Positions 1 through 10,755 of a stretch of DNA of 64,000 nt are shown here, one piece after another. Position 1 is the first letter of the stretch. Every line of letters begins with the position of its first letter. This DNA is from Strix aluco (lineage: Eukaryota > Chordata > Aves > Strigiformes > Strigidae), in contig NC_133942.1 in the NCBI RefSeq assembly GCF_031877795.1, forward strand, positions 2,914,001-2,978,000, given 5' to 3'. The notes beneath the pieces were generated by a model. That model did not search any database. It was given only the letters and a program-made list of their open reading frames with translations, and was not told where the DNA came from. The position numbers were made by a program, and so were the translations under genes.

Positions 1-1110
1 CTGTGTGTGCCGAGGGTGGCATTTCAGCTTTGCTTCCCGTGTTAGAATGCTTTCTGTACCTTGGAGGTTTGTTTTTTTTCAGTTTTCTAAGTTTGCACCC
101 CGCCTCCCCTGCAGGATACATCCCATCTCAATGTGCACAGGTTAACGGAATTTGGAACTGATCCCAACCTCCTGCTCACCGCAGGGCTGGCTTCTAACAG
201 CCGTAGGATGTTCACAGATGGTAAAGAAAGGTAGGGGACATCTTCCTGTTTTCAGAATTTTGTTTCCAGTTTGGTTCATCACCTTCACAATGTTTATGCG
301 AGGAGCTTGGACATGCTGGAAGGCAGGACTTTGGTTTCAGGAGGCATGTTGGGGCCATTGGCTTAGTCCTTTACTGGTATGAAGACAAAGACTTGTGAAA
401 AAATCATACAATAAAATAGGAAAAAATCCCTCATTTATCTTGTTAACTAGTTACTTGCAATGTGGAAAAAGTGCTTTTTTTCAAATGTCAATAATCTGTA
501 TAGTGGTAGTTTGTTCTCGTCTCAAAGGGAAGAAACAATTGTCTGGTTTATATTGACCTGGTTCGTCTGCCTTTGTCATGCTCCCTGTTACATAGAAGCT
601 CTCTCAACTGTTTGCTGCCAGGCTTCTTTTTTCTTCTCTTTTCCATTAAAAAATCTTTATTCAGTTAAAAAATCTTTATTCAAAGCATATTCAGTGCTTG
701 AAATCCTTTTAGTTTTCTTTTTCTTTTCTTCCTCAGGATGATGCCGTGGAATTAACTTGTTATATGTTCCCTTAGGAAGTAGAATATTTTGGGTTCTCTC
801 GTAGACATAATATTGAAAGAGAATTTGGAATTCCTCTGATGTTGATCTCTCAGAGGATTAGGATACACACATGATGTGTAGGAACAACTTCCAAGAGCTG
901 ACGCACTTTTTGCTCATTTCATCCCTTCCTTTATTTAACTCTGTTGTTCAGCTGTGATTGTTACTTTCTTCAGTATTATTTTCTGATTAATTTTCATAAT
1001 TATTAGGAACTACCATACGTTCTTTGTGAATCCAGACAAGGTGCAAATGGTAAAGCTGAAGAGTTCTTTCTGTGACACTGTCAGGAATCACAGGAGAATA
1101 TTGTTAATAT
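1..1110. other. No gene recognised; AT-rich leader of window
   Basis: About 1.1 kb of moderately AT-rich sequence with short T-rich runs. Open frames here are short and none resembles a known family or has convincing paired splice sites. It could be intron or 3' UTR of a gene to the left. I see no repeat or RNA gene. Confidence 0.5.
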
Positions 1111-1112
1111 TG

Positions 1113-1500
1113 TTAATAACCCAATAAACTCCCAGTGCCCCCTGGTTCATCCCAGTTCATCCCAGTGCCCCCCAGTGCTCCACAGTGTATCCCTGCTCTC
1201 CCATGTCCCAGGGCTCTTGGACACGCACCAGGGCTTGCACGGGGCTTTGCACAAGTCTCAGGTGTTGAACCTGCATTTGCACCATCCCCAAACGTGGCAC
1301 ACGCGTTTGTACAAGCCTGAGCATTGCACAGGCCTTTGCAGAAGTTCTGAACTTCACACAGGCCTTTGCACATGCATTTGTACAAGTCCCAAACGTTGCA
1401 CGAGCCTTTCTCGAGCCCCAAAGCTCGCACAAGCCTTTACACAAGCCCCAGCCTTTGCACACCCACTTGCACAAGCCCCACCCTTATCCAACCCTTTGCC
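1113..1500. repeat. Degenerate minisatellite, unit of about 20 bp (TTTGCACAAGCC-like)
   Basis: Imperfect repetition of a motif like CCTTTGCACAAGCCCCA, with variants TTTGTACAAGCC and TTTGCACATGC, at roughly 20-bp spacing. It is preceded by repeats of CCCAGTTCATCCCAGTGCC type. The long overlapping reading frames on both strands are by-products of the repeat, not genes. Confidence 0.6.
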
Positions 1501-1719
1501 CCCCGCCCAGGGGAGGGCAGGGGTTGGGGTGGACACAGGGTGGGACCAACTCCACTAAAACCAGCAGCTCCCAGTTCCGCCCCCCCTCTTTCTCCACTTC
1601 CAAGTGCCCCTCCCTGCTCCCACTGACACCCCCCCCCCAGTCCCAGTGTCCCCCCGGCCATGCCCCTTCACTTGGCCCCGCTCCGGCTCTCCCTTCATCA
1701 CCAGCTCCAGACTGCGGTG

Positions 1720-1753
1720 ATGCTGCAGTGGGTCTGCTCCTGCCTCGCCCTCG
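1720..1753 (+). CDS. Possible first coding exon (signal-peptide-like), unrecognised gene
   Basis: An ATG opens MLQWVCSCLAL and then meets a good splice donor (CTCG|GTGAGC). A short hydrophobic leader ending at a donor is typical of exon 1 of a secreted or membrane protein. I cannot find a convincing second exon downstream, and the family is not recognised. It may be a chance combination or a relic. Confidence 0.15.
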
Positions 1754-2603
1754 GTGAGCAGCAGGGGGGGTGGAATTTGGCAATTTGGGGTGGGGGATTG
1801 TGCTCCAAATCCCCCTGACCCCCCTCGGCCACCCCCTCCTCCCTCCCAGAGGCCTGGGTCCCTTAGGGCAGCGCTGTGTACAACACCCCTCCCCTCCCCC
1901 CCGATGGGAGTTTTGGGGTGCTGGGGGGAATGGGGACCCTGGGAAAGGGGGTTCTGAGGGGGTGGGTAGCCCTAAGTGAGAGGCCCCCTTCCCCCCTCTT
2001 CCTGGGTGCGGGGGACCTGCAGGGCAGCGCTGCGCCTGCAGCAACCTCCCCTCACTTGAGATGTAGTTTAAGCGGGCACCCAAGAGGTGGCAAAATCTTC
2101 TAATCAGTCACTATACGTGTACGAATCACCACATAACGCTTTAATTCTCATCTGGGGACAGAGACATTGTCTAGATTTTCACACATCACTGAATTTCAGA
2201 GACCCTTTCCTTCTGGTACTCTGCTCGTTACCAACAGGATTGCTTTTGTTTGTGCCTTCTGTGCTCCTTCCCTGAGGAAAGAAGGGACCCACGTGTGGTG
2301 GGTTGATCTCAGCCAGGAAGAGCCCGGCCCAGGGATGGAACAGCTGATTTCAGCGGCGGCCTTTGGAGCAAGGACAGAGGTGGTCAGGGCCGTGGGAAAG
2401 GAGGCGGGGAGGAGGGGATGTGGAGACCACCAGGACAAGAGAGAGAAGAGAAGGAGGCACTAAACGTCTGAGTGTAACCACTGCAAACGTAAATTCAACA
2501 ACAAACTGTTTGTTGCAGAGCGGAGATGGAGCCAAGGGGTGACATTCCCCAACACAGTGCTGCCCAGACGCTCACGGACACAGGATTTCTTAAAACAAGC
2601 CCA

Positions 2604-2778
2604 TTTATTGGGTATTTACTTCGGGTGGATCCCTCCTGCGCTCCAAGCAGGAGGAGCATCACAGCTGTGAGCGGGTGCAGAGGCTGCGCGGGAAGCGGGG
2701 ACCCGGCTGGTGTCCAGCTCATCACGCCGAGGGGCAGAGGAGGAGGCACAGCACATTCCCCATCAGGTGCTCCACGGT
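2604..2778 (-). CDS. Possible 3'-terminal exon with polyadenylation signal, unrecognised gene
   Basis: On the minus strand a pyrimidine-rich acceptor (CTTCTCCTCCAG) is followed by an 18-codon open stretch, TVEHLMGNVLCLLLCPSA, and a TGA at 2722-2724. AATAAA follows at 2604-2609, about 115 bases on. This layout fits a last exon. No upstream exons are recognised and the peptide does not identify a family, so this may be a gene remnant. Confidence 0.22.
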
Positions 2779-3013
2779 CTGGAGGAGAAGGGAGAGGAGG
2801 GGCGGCCGGTAGGTTCCGGGGAGACTGTTGGAATCTTGGGGGGAAAAATGGAGAACTGGGGGGCCAGTAGGATCTGGGCAGGGGCTAAGGGCGTTTTGGA
2901 GGGACTGAGGCGGGGGTGGGGGGCAAATGGGGTTTGGAGAGGTCACAGGGGTGATTTGGGGTCCCTGAGGGTCCCAGGGGTACCTGACCCCCCCTCCATG
3001 TGTCCCCCCTCAG

Positions 3014-3615
3014 CAGGTGCTGCTGCCTCAGGTGTACCCCGAGAGGGTCAGCCCCGACTACCTCCAGTACCAGTGCTGGGAGGCACTCCAGGTGCTACTG
3101 GAAGTACTGGGAGGAACTGGGAGGGGGCTGGGGTGCTGGGAGGGGACTGGAGGGTGCTGGGTGGCAGCTGGGCGTACTAGGAGGGACCTGGGGGGATTGA
3201 GAGATAACTGGGAGGGAGGCAGTGTGGGCATGGGGTACTGGGAGGTAACTGGGTGGTAACTGGGAGTACGGGGATGGGTTGGGGGGCACTAGGAGGTAAT
3301 TGGGAGGCAGCTGAGGGCTACTGAGAGGGAACTCAGGAGCACTGGGATGACCTGGGAGCACCGGGAGAGGACTGGAGACACTGGAAGGTGGTTGGGGGCC
3401 ACTGGAAAGAGTCAGGGCAGTGCTGGGAGAGACTGGGAGGTAACTGGGAGGGAGGTGGTGTAGGTGGGGGTAACTGGGTGGTAACTGGGAGCACTGGGCA
3501 GGCGCTGTGCAGACCCTGACAGGCGCCCTGGCTACCCGGGTGGTCCTCCAGGCCGTGGGGGTGGAGGACGGTGATGCCACTGTCACCGGGGCCACCCTCA
3601 CCTGGGCGCTGTGGG
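3014..3615 (+). pseudogene. RUSF1: RUSF1 fragment, copy 1 (two exons)
   Basis: RUSF1 (C16orf58) is a root-UVB-sensitive/DUF647 family membrane protein of unclear biochemical role. Two exons are readable. The first is 3014-3091, 26 codons, with VLLPQVYPERVSPDYLQYQ. The second is 3513-3615, 34 codons plus one base, with GALATRVVLQAVGVEDG and ATVTGATLTWAL. Both have GT/AG borders and the phase is kept across a 421-bp intron. They match the N-terminal part of the DUF647 domain, where the conserved block is PxxxSPDYLxYQxWD. No upstream exon with the start and no later exons are found before the MROH genes, so this is a fragment, though these two exons are undamaged. A second copy lies inverted at 18.7 kb. 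Confidence 0.7.
3105..3510. repeat. Intronic minisatellite CTGGGAGG(T/G)AACTGGGA
   Basis: The intron between the two RUSF1 exons is built of degenerate units such as ACTGGGAGGTAACTGGG and ACTGGGTGGTAACTGGG at irregular 12-30 bp spacing. Such G-rich repeats are common in introns of avian microchromosome genes. Confidence 0.7.
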
Positions 3616-3617
3616 GT

Positions 3618-3960
3618 GAGACCCCCGAACCCCCTTTTCACCCCAAAATCATCCATGGCCCCACGATCCATGTTTCACCATCAAATCCCTCAATTTTACC
3701 ACAAAATTCCCGCATTTGACCCCCAAATCTCCCATTTTTTACTCCCAAATCTCCCACTTCTGATCCCAGAATTTCCCAGTTTGACACCAAGTCAGCCTCA
3801 GCACCCCCAAAAATCCTATTTTTCATCCCAAAATTTATCTTGAATCTCAAAATCGCACAGTTTTACCCCAAAATCTGCACCAGCACCACCAAAAGCCTCC
3901 CTGTTTTGCCCAAAATTCTCTTTGGACCCCAGAATCCCCCAATTTGACCCCAGAAAGTTC
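3618..3960. repeat. Degenerate CCCCAAAATC minisatellite downstream of RUSF1 exon
   Basis: Units of roughly 25-35 bp containing CACCCCAAAATC, CCCAAATCTCCC and similar follow the second RUSF1 exon. The same family, on the opposite strand, follows the inverted RUSF1 copy (17930-18660). This suggests both are the same duplicated intron. Confidence 0.6.
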
Positions 3961-4329
3961 TAGCAGCTAACAAGTGCCCAGTCAAAACCAGCCCAGCTCC
4001 CCAGTACAAGAGAGGACTTTGGTGCTGGGACAAATGGCCACGTGCCAGCTTGGCGCACAGGTGCCTTTTCGTGCCCTGAGATGTCTCGGGAGGGGCAGGA
4101 TGGGCTAAAGCTTCCCTCCTCCTCCTCCTCCTCTCCGGGCTTTGTGGTCTCGTGGGACACCCTGGGTCCAGGTGTGCAGTCCTGGGGGCAGCGGCAGAGG
4201 CCAGGGGGGACCCTGCTCAGCACACTCAGAGTGGTCCCCGTGGGAAGGACGCTATGGAGTCCCAGCGGCTTGTGGCTCCAGCTTTATTTAAAAAAAAAAA
4301 TTCAGTACAGCCTTTTTCCAGAGGATTTG

Positions 4330-6890
4330 GTCTCTCCGAGGCTCACCAGGGCCAGCAGAACAGCGACCGCAGGCTCCATCTTGATATCGGCCTCTGCTCT
4401 ATTGTCAGGATGGAGACGGTCTCGGCTGCCAGGGACCTGACGGAGAGTTCAGTGTCCTTCCTCAAGGGCAGGAGCGCTGTGAGAGAAGGGAGCAGAACAG
4501 ACATGAACCCCCACTGCCCGCAGGGACCCCCAGGACCTACCTCCAGCCCATGCCAGCCCCATCCACCTCCTTCCCTGGCCAGGAGGAGCCGGTGAGACAA
4601 CCAGAGCGGCTGAAGCTGCTGCTCAGGAATGACCCGTGTGCCCCTGACACACAAAAGAGGTCAGGACTGGGCCAGGCCACAGTCATTTTTTCGTTTGCCG
4701 TACGAGCTAGTCTAGAGTTGTGCGTGCCCTCAACGAGCCCGTGTATTGATCTGAGCATCACAATGTGGAGTCTGGACATCATCAGCCTCCTGGCAAGGGG
4801 CAGGACATAGACAGCTGTTCTTTCCCCACAAATTCCCTTCCTTTCTGGTGAGAAAACAAAATTCCTCCAATTTCAAGACCTTACTAGAAGATATATGCTA
4901 ACCTATGTGTTGGGACACAAACAACTTTCTGAAACTGCTCTTGAAAAAAACCTCCTGAAACTGCTCGTCTGCCCCTGGAGCGTTTTCCTGGAGCGGGGCT
5001 GGGCACAGCAGCACCTGCCCGGGCTCTGTCCCCTACTCACCGTTGCAGATCTCCCACAGCTTCTCCTGGCTGAGGATCCTCCGGGACAGCGCAGCAAGAC
5101 CTGGGACACAGAGCTAATGTCAGAGCCCTGCTCCCTCTTGGCAGGGCTGTCCCCCGGCAAGGACAGCTCCCGAGGGCGGTGGGACCCAGCAAGACCATAG
5201 CGAGCCCACCAGTGGGGACTGGGGCTGGGCGGCCAGAAATGGGTCCCCAGGGACTCACCGATGAACCTGACGGCCTCCTCTCGCACGGTGGCCTGAGGGT
5301 CCTTCAGGTAGGGCAGGCTGTGGCACAGATATTTTTTCACCCTGCTCCTGTTGTGCGTTATCTGAGGCAGCACAAGGGCACGGGGCTGGTACGGACCCTC
5401 CACAGCCGTCCGGACCAGTCCCTCTGCCAGCACCCCTGCTCCCTCCCAGTGAGTCCCAGCTGGCCCCGACTGAGCAGGAAACTGTCTGTGCCAGGTTCTC
5501 TGGCCCTGCTCGTGGTGGCGCTGCAGGGACCCTTCCTGTGGGCCGGGGGGGGACCCCACCTCCCTATCAAGCTCTGCAGCAGTGGGACCAGTGCAGTGGG
5601 ACCCTGCGGTGACACACAACCCCGCTGTCCCTCACTCCCAGGCCACCCCCATAGTGTCAGCACGCCCTTCCCTGTGACCTTGGCCACACTCTCGATCTGG
5701 TCGCTGGTATAGAAGAACAGTGGGAGCAGGACACTCTGCACTGTCTTCACCATTTTTTTCTTGTTTCTCCCCACCGCAGTCTTTATCACGTCTTTGAAGA
5801 GGCGGATGGAGAGCTCCCGCAGCCGGCTGGACTCCTGGCAGGGAAGAGGACAGAGGGAGCTCAGCACCCTGCCCATGGGGAGCAGGGACGTTAGTGAGGC
5901 TGATGGGGGAGGAGCTGCTCCAGGGTTGGATCCTGAACACAGGAGCCGTCGGCCAGATCTGCAGCTGCAGCTCAATGGCCCCAGAGCCCTGGAAGGCCCC
6001 GGAAGAGGAGCGGGGAGGGGAAGAGCCCCAAAAGGCTACACAAGAGGAGCAGGAGCAAGGGGGGGACCCCTGCCCAAATGCTTCTTGCATGGCCGCACTG
6101 AAGGGCAGCCATCTTGCACCCATCGCCTTGGCTCAGGCTCCCATGGCAGCCTTACATCATTGAAGAGGGGCAGGAGCTTCTCCACCAGCCTCAGGGAGAT
6201 GAGGTTGGCCTCTTCTCTCTTCATGTGACCCATCACGTTGATGAACAACACCAGAGCCTTGGTCTTGACATCGGCGTTGGCATCCGTCAGGGTCTCCAGT
6301 ATGTCAGGCAGCAGCACCGGCAGTTTTCTGGCCTGTGTGAAACACACCGTTGCCTTTTTGTGAAGTGGTGAAAGACACCCCCCACTGCCCCAGCCCCCGG
6401 CTGCCAATGTGGCTCCCCTTGCCGACTCCCCGCTCACCGTTTCAGGTGTTTTCGAGAGCGTGATGAAGCCCGTGAGCACCAGTGAGAGCATCACTGGGCT
6501 GGGACGCCTCAGGTACCTCTGGGCTTTGTACAGGGCACTGAACTCCTCCGTGTCAATGTCAGCACAGGCCAGGAGCTGAAATGGAGACAGTGGTGAGAGA
6601 CCAGCAGAGCTGCAGGGCTAACCTCCCCCCCACCATCACGGTCCATGGCAAGTGTCTCCTCTCCCTTTGAAGCCACCTCAGAGTCCCCATGTCTCTGACC
6701 CAGGACCAGCAACCGCCTTGACTCTGGTTTCTGCCCCTTCCCGGGGTCTCCAGGCTGCAGAGCTGGGCAGGGGGATGCAGGCAGGGCAGAAGGCAAAGTG
6801 CTGCCTGTGCCAGGACAGGTTTGGTGGGGCCAAACCAGCAACGGGTGGGCCTGACCGTGTGGCACAGGGGTCTGGCTGGTGCTGAGCAGG
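4330..6890. repeat. Tandem segmental duplication, copy 2 of MROH unit
   Basis: Exons and introns of this segment align along their length with 8040-10755. For example, the intron text TCTCCTCTCCCTTTGAAGCC occurs at about 6655 and 10580. Similarity stops just short of the exon 5 position, so the duplication took in intron 5 to the 3' end. Copy 2 lacks about 0.6 kb matching 8720-9330. Confidence 0.85.
4343..6575 (-). pseudogene. MROH-like gene, copy 2 (5'-truncated, exon 9 lost)
   Basis: This is a partial tandem copy of the MROH-like gene at 8.0-12.2 kb. Exons, numbered as in copy 1: 6 (6438-6575), 7 (6156-6332), 8 (5679-5834), 10 (5259-5361), 11 (5041-5100), 12 (4343-4476, TGA at 4343-4345). 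Exon lengths equal those of copy 1 except the last, which is 3 bp shorter. All junction phases agree and I see no internal stop. Exons 1-5 are absent, replaced by unrelated sequence and a CR1 piece. Exon 9 (102 bp, 34 codons) is gone with flanking intron, which leaves the frame intact. Readable HEAT-like blocks include KLPVLLPDILETLTDANADV and LPYLKDPQATVREEAVRFIG. AATAAA lies 55 bases past the stop (4283-4288). It might still be spliced from an unseen promoter, but without exons 1-5 it is most likely a pseudogene. Confidence 0.75.
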
Positions 6891-7523
6891 GGAAAGAGGA
6901 GAAGGAGGAGGAGGAACGCAGAGGGCACTGCCTGCGGGCACCGAGGGCAGAGGAGCTGGGCAGAGAGAGGGGAAAGGCACATGAGAGTGGGAGAACACTG
7001 AGAGCTCACTGGAGGAGAAATTGTTGCGGCTCTTGAACCAGTCAGTCTCTGGGTGCAGGGCAGTGCAGCTGCAGGTGGTGGAGGGATCTGGTGAAGCCGG
7101 CACAGCCCCAGGAATCTCCCTCCTGTCGAGAGGAGGAGGACGTGCTCCCGAGCAGGGCTTCCCTGCTGTGCTGTCAGAGGGACAGGCCATGGCGGCTGCC
7201 TTCTCCCAGGGATGGCTGCAGGGGGTGCAGCCGGGGGTGCAGCCGGGGGTGCCCGGGGCTGTCCTTCAGAGCAGGGCCCCTGCACCCAGGGGCTGTGTGC
7301 TGGGGCAGGGACTCTGCCGCCGGCCAGGGTCAGCACTCAGCCTGCCCAGGGAGCTGCCCACGGCGCTGGGGAGAGAAGCTGTGGGGGGAAGGAGAGACCC
7401 CAGACAGGGCAGGGTCCTTCTGCTGTCGGTCCTTCCCCCTCTCTCTTTGACCCTCTTTCTGTCCCTAGTCAGATACTTCCTTCACCCCCCCGGTAATGTG
7501 TTCTCTGGACACCAGAGCTAAAA
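6891..7523. other. No gene recognised between MROH copy 2 and CR1
   Basis: GC-rich sequence with a purine-rich tract (GGAGAAGGAGGAGGAGG near 6900) and a GGGGTGCAGCC triplication near 7217-7252. No splice-flanked conserved peptide was found. It occupies the place where exons 1-5 of the truncated MROH copy would lie. Confidence 0.5.
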
Positions 7524-7731
7524 CCGGGCAAAATTTCTTCACTGCAAAGGTTGTCAAGCACTGGAACAGGCTGCCCAGGGAAGTGGTAGAGTCACCAGCC
7601 CTGGGGGTATTTAAAAGACATGTAGATGTGGCGCTTAGGGACGTGGTTTAGTGGTGGGCTCACCAGTGTTGGGTTAACAGCCCGACCTTAAAACATTTTT
7701 TCCAACTGGAATTACTCTGATTCTCTGATTC
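7524..7731 (+). mobile_element. CR1 LINE 3' fragment
   Basis: The text CACTGGAACAGGCTGCCCAG, GGAAGTGGTAGAGTCACC, then GTATTTAAAAGACATGTAGA and a run ending in GATTCTCTGATTCT is the 3' end of a CR1 element in plus orientation. Chicken repeat 1 is the main avian non-LTR retrotransposon. It is diverged and 5'-truncated. Confidence 0.85.
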
Positions 7732-7837
7732 TATTAATTCTCTATTGCTGTCTTGTACCCAGTAAGGGAACGCGACTGCTGGTACCTAAAGTGATTTTTT
7801 TTTTTTTTTGAGAAGGCAAAATTGCCCCTTGGTCTTG

Positions 7838-8035
7838 TGGTTTAACCCCAGTCAGCAACTAAGCACCATCCCCCCCCCAGCAGGATGGGGGAAGAGAATT
7901 GGAAGGGTAAAAGTGAGAAAAGTGGTGGGTTGAGGTAAGAACAGTTTAATAACTGAACAATAATAACAATAACAATAAATTGTCATGACAAGGAAATATG
8001 TATTCAAATATGGCCATTTTCCTGAGAAGAATTTC
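7838..8035 (-). mobile_element. Partial LTR, minus orientation, just downstream of MROH copy 1
   Basis: The plus strand reads GTGGTTTAACCCCAGTCAGC, AACTAAGCACC, a C-run, GGATGGGGGAAGAGAATTGG, then GTAAAAGTGAGAAAAGTGG and GTTTAATAACTG. This order is the reverse complement of the 3' part of the LTR seen at 12.7-13.2 kb (TTAATCTCAAC, GAGTTTTCC, GGTGTTTGGCTGCCGACTG). It therefore lies in the same orientation as the MROH gene, and begins only about 15 bp after its stop codon. Confidence 0.6.
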
Positions 8036-8039
8036 ATCT

Positions 8040-10755
8040 CTCCGAGGCTCAGCAGGGCCAGCAACACAGTGACCGCAGGCTCCATCGTGACCTTGGCTTC
8101 TGCTGTAGAGATGTCAGGATGAGGGTGGTCTGAGCTGCCAGGGAGCTGACGGAGGGTTCAGCATCTTTCTCCAAGGGCTGGAGGGCTTCAAGAGAAGGAA
8201 ACAGAGCAGACGTGAACCCCCACTGCCCGCAGAGCCCCCCAGGCACCCAGGCTCTGTCCCCTGCCCCACCAGCCCCAGCCAGCACAGCACTGCCCCTACT
8301 CACCGTTGCAGATCTCCCACAGCTTCTCCTGGCTGAGGATCCTCACGTGCCGCGCAGCAAGACCTGGGGCACAGAGCTAATGTCAGAGCTCTGCTCCCCC
8401 TCGGCAGGGCTGTCCTCCGGCAAGGACAGCACCCGAAGGCGGTGGGACCCAGCAAGACCCCCAGCGAGCCCACCAGTGGGGACTGGGACCGGGCAGCCAG
8501 AAATGGGTCCCCGGGGACTCACCGATGAACCTGACGGCCTCCTCTCGCACGGTGGCCTGAGGGTCCTTCAGGTAGGGCAGGCTCTGGTGCAGATACTCAT
8601 CCACCCTGCTCCTGTTGTGCGTTATCTGAGGCAGCACAAGGGCACGGGGCTGGTACGGACCCTCCACAGCCGTCCGGACCAGTCCCTCTGCCAGCACCCC
8701 TGCTCCCTCCCAGTGATTCCCGTCTCCCAGCCAGGAGCCCCGTGGGGCTGAGGGCCAGAGAGAGCCACAGGCAGAGGGGGCTGGGGGTGCTGAGACCCCT
8801 GCATCCCACTGCCAGGGCCCAGATGGGCGGGGGTCTCCTGGAGAAGATCCCTTGAGGGCTGCGTGCTCGAGGGCAGGGAAGGAGGATGCAGCTGGAGCAG
8901 CAGGGCTGGAGCAGGGCAGAGATGCAGAGCCGCACAGCCCTCCCCAGGGGCACGGCGGGCAGCCCTCGTCCAGCCCGGCCGGGGCGTTTGGGGCTTGTCC
9001 TCACCAAGCACTCTCTCATCAGGTGTGTCTGCCCGGTCACGGCCAGGGTGCTGAGCCTCCTCCACCCCAGGAAGTCTGTGCAGGCACAGAAGGTGCCCCA
9101 GGAAGCCTGTGGAGAAAAGCAGAAGCTGGGAGATGGCACCAGAGCCCAGGGAAGGAGACCTGGCATCCTCCTGCTTTGGGCCAGGCTCCGAGCTAGGGGG
9201 ACGGGGTCATCCTGGGATTTGGTCCCCCTTCATTCCTGGGGCCATCCTGCGCTCTAGGGGGGGACAGGGATTGGGGCTCAAAGCACACAAAGCCCATGGG
9301 GACTCGTGTGCTCGGTGGCCACGGGCCGCTGCTGAGCAGGGAAATGTCTGTGCCAGTTTCTCCATCCCTGCTCGTGCTGGGGCTGCAGGGACCCTTCGGG
9401 GGGAAGGGCAGCAGCAGTGGGACCAGTGCAGTGGGACCCTGCGGTGACACACAATCCCACTCGCCCTCACTCCCAGGCCACCCCTGTAGTGTCAGCATGC
9501 CCTTCCCTGCGACACCAATTGCTGGTCACTGCACCTTGGCCACGCTCTCGTTCTGGTCATTCATACGGAAGAACAGTGGGAGCAGGACACTCTGCACTTT
9601 CTTCACCATTCTTCTTGTGTTTCTCCCCACCACGGTCTTCATCATGTCTTTGAAGAGGCGGATGGAGAGCTCCCGCACCTGGCTGGACTCCTGGCAGGGA
9701 GGAGGACAGAGGGAGCTCAGCACCAGCCGCTCCTTGCCCATAGGGAGCAGGGGCGTTAGCGTGGCTGGGGGGAGAGGAGATGCTCCGGGTCGGATCCTGA
9801 ACGCAGGAGCTGTCGGCCAGACCTGCAACTGCGGCTCAACGGCCCCAGAGCCCTGAAAGGCCCCGGAAGAGGAGTGGGAAGAGCCCCGCAAGACCACGCA
9901 AGGCGAGCTGGGGGACACCCCTGCCCAAATGCTGCCCACAGGTCTGGGGCTGAAGGTCCTTCACCCATCACCTCAGCTCAGGCAACCACGGCAGCCTTAC
10001 ATCATCAAAGAGCGGCAGGAGCTTCTCCACCAGCCTCAGAGCAATGCGGTTGGCCTCTTCCCACTTCATGTGACAAATCACATTGGTGATGACCACCAGA
10101 GCCTTCACTGTGACATTGGTGTTGGCGGCCGGCAGGGTCTCCATGATGTCCGGCAGCAGCACCAGCATTTTCCTGGCCTGTACAAAACACACCGGTCACC
10201 TTTTTGTGAAGTGGTGAAAGACCCCCCCAGGCACCCCTCAGCCCCCTCCAGAGCAGGGAGGGTGCTTGGAGCCGTCACCCCACATCCTCCCAGCCGGGGC
10301 CAAGCCACCGCATCCCCCAGGCCCCGGCTACCACCATGGCTCCCCTTGCCGACCCCCTGCTCACCATTTTGGGTGTTTTGGAGAGTGTGACGAGGCCCGT
10401 GAGCACCAGCGACAGCATCACCGGGCTGGGACGCCTCAGGTACCTCTGGGCCTTGTACAGGTCAGCAAACTCCTTGTCGTCAATCTCAGAGCAGACCAGC
10501 AGCTAAAATGGAGACAGCGGTGAGACACCAGCAGAGCTGCAGGGCTCCCTCCGCTGTCCCAACACAGCCCGTGGCAAGTGTCTCCTCTCCCTTTGAAGCC
10601 ACCTCAGAGTCCCCACGTCTCTGTCCCAGGACCAGAGCCAGGCAGGGGGATGCAGGCAGGGTGGAAGGCAGAGGGCTACCTGTGCCAGGACAGGCTTGGT
10701 AGGGCCAAACCAGCATCGGGTGGGCCTGAGCGTGTGGCACGGGGGTCTGGGAGGA
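8040..10755. repeat. Tandem segmental duplication, copy 1 of MROH unit
   Basis: Partner of the segment at 4330-6890, in direct orientation with an offset of about 3.7-3.9 kb. Intronic similarity remains clear, so the duplication is not ancient. Confidence 0.85.

Noticed and set aside
1484..2083. 199-codon minus-strand open frame
   Set aside because: Lies in C/G-rich low-complexity sequence, is Gly/Pro/Arg-biased, and overlaps a better short exon candidate on the other strand.
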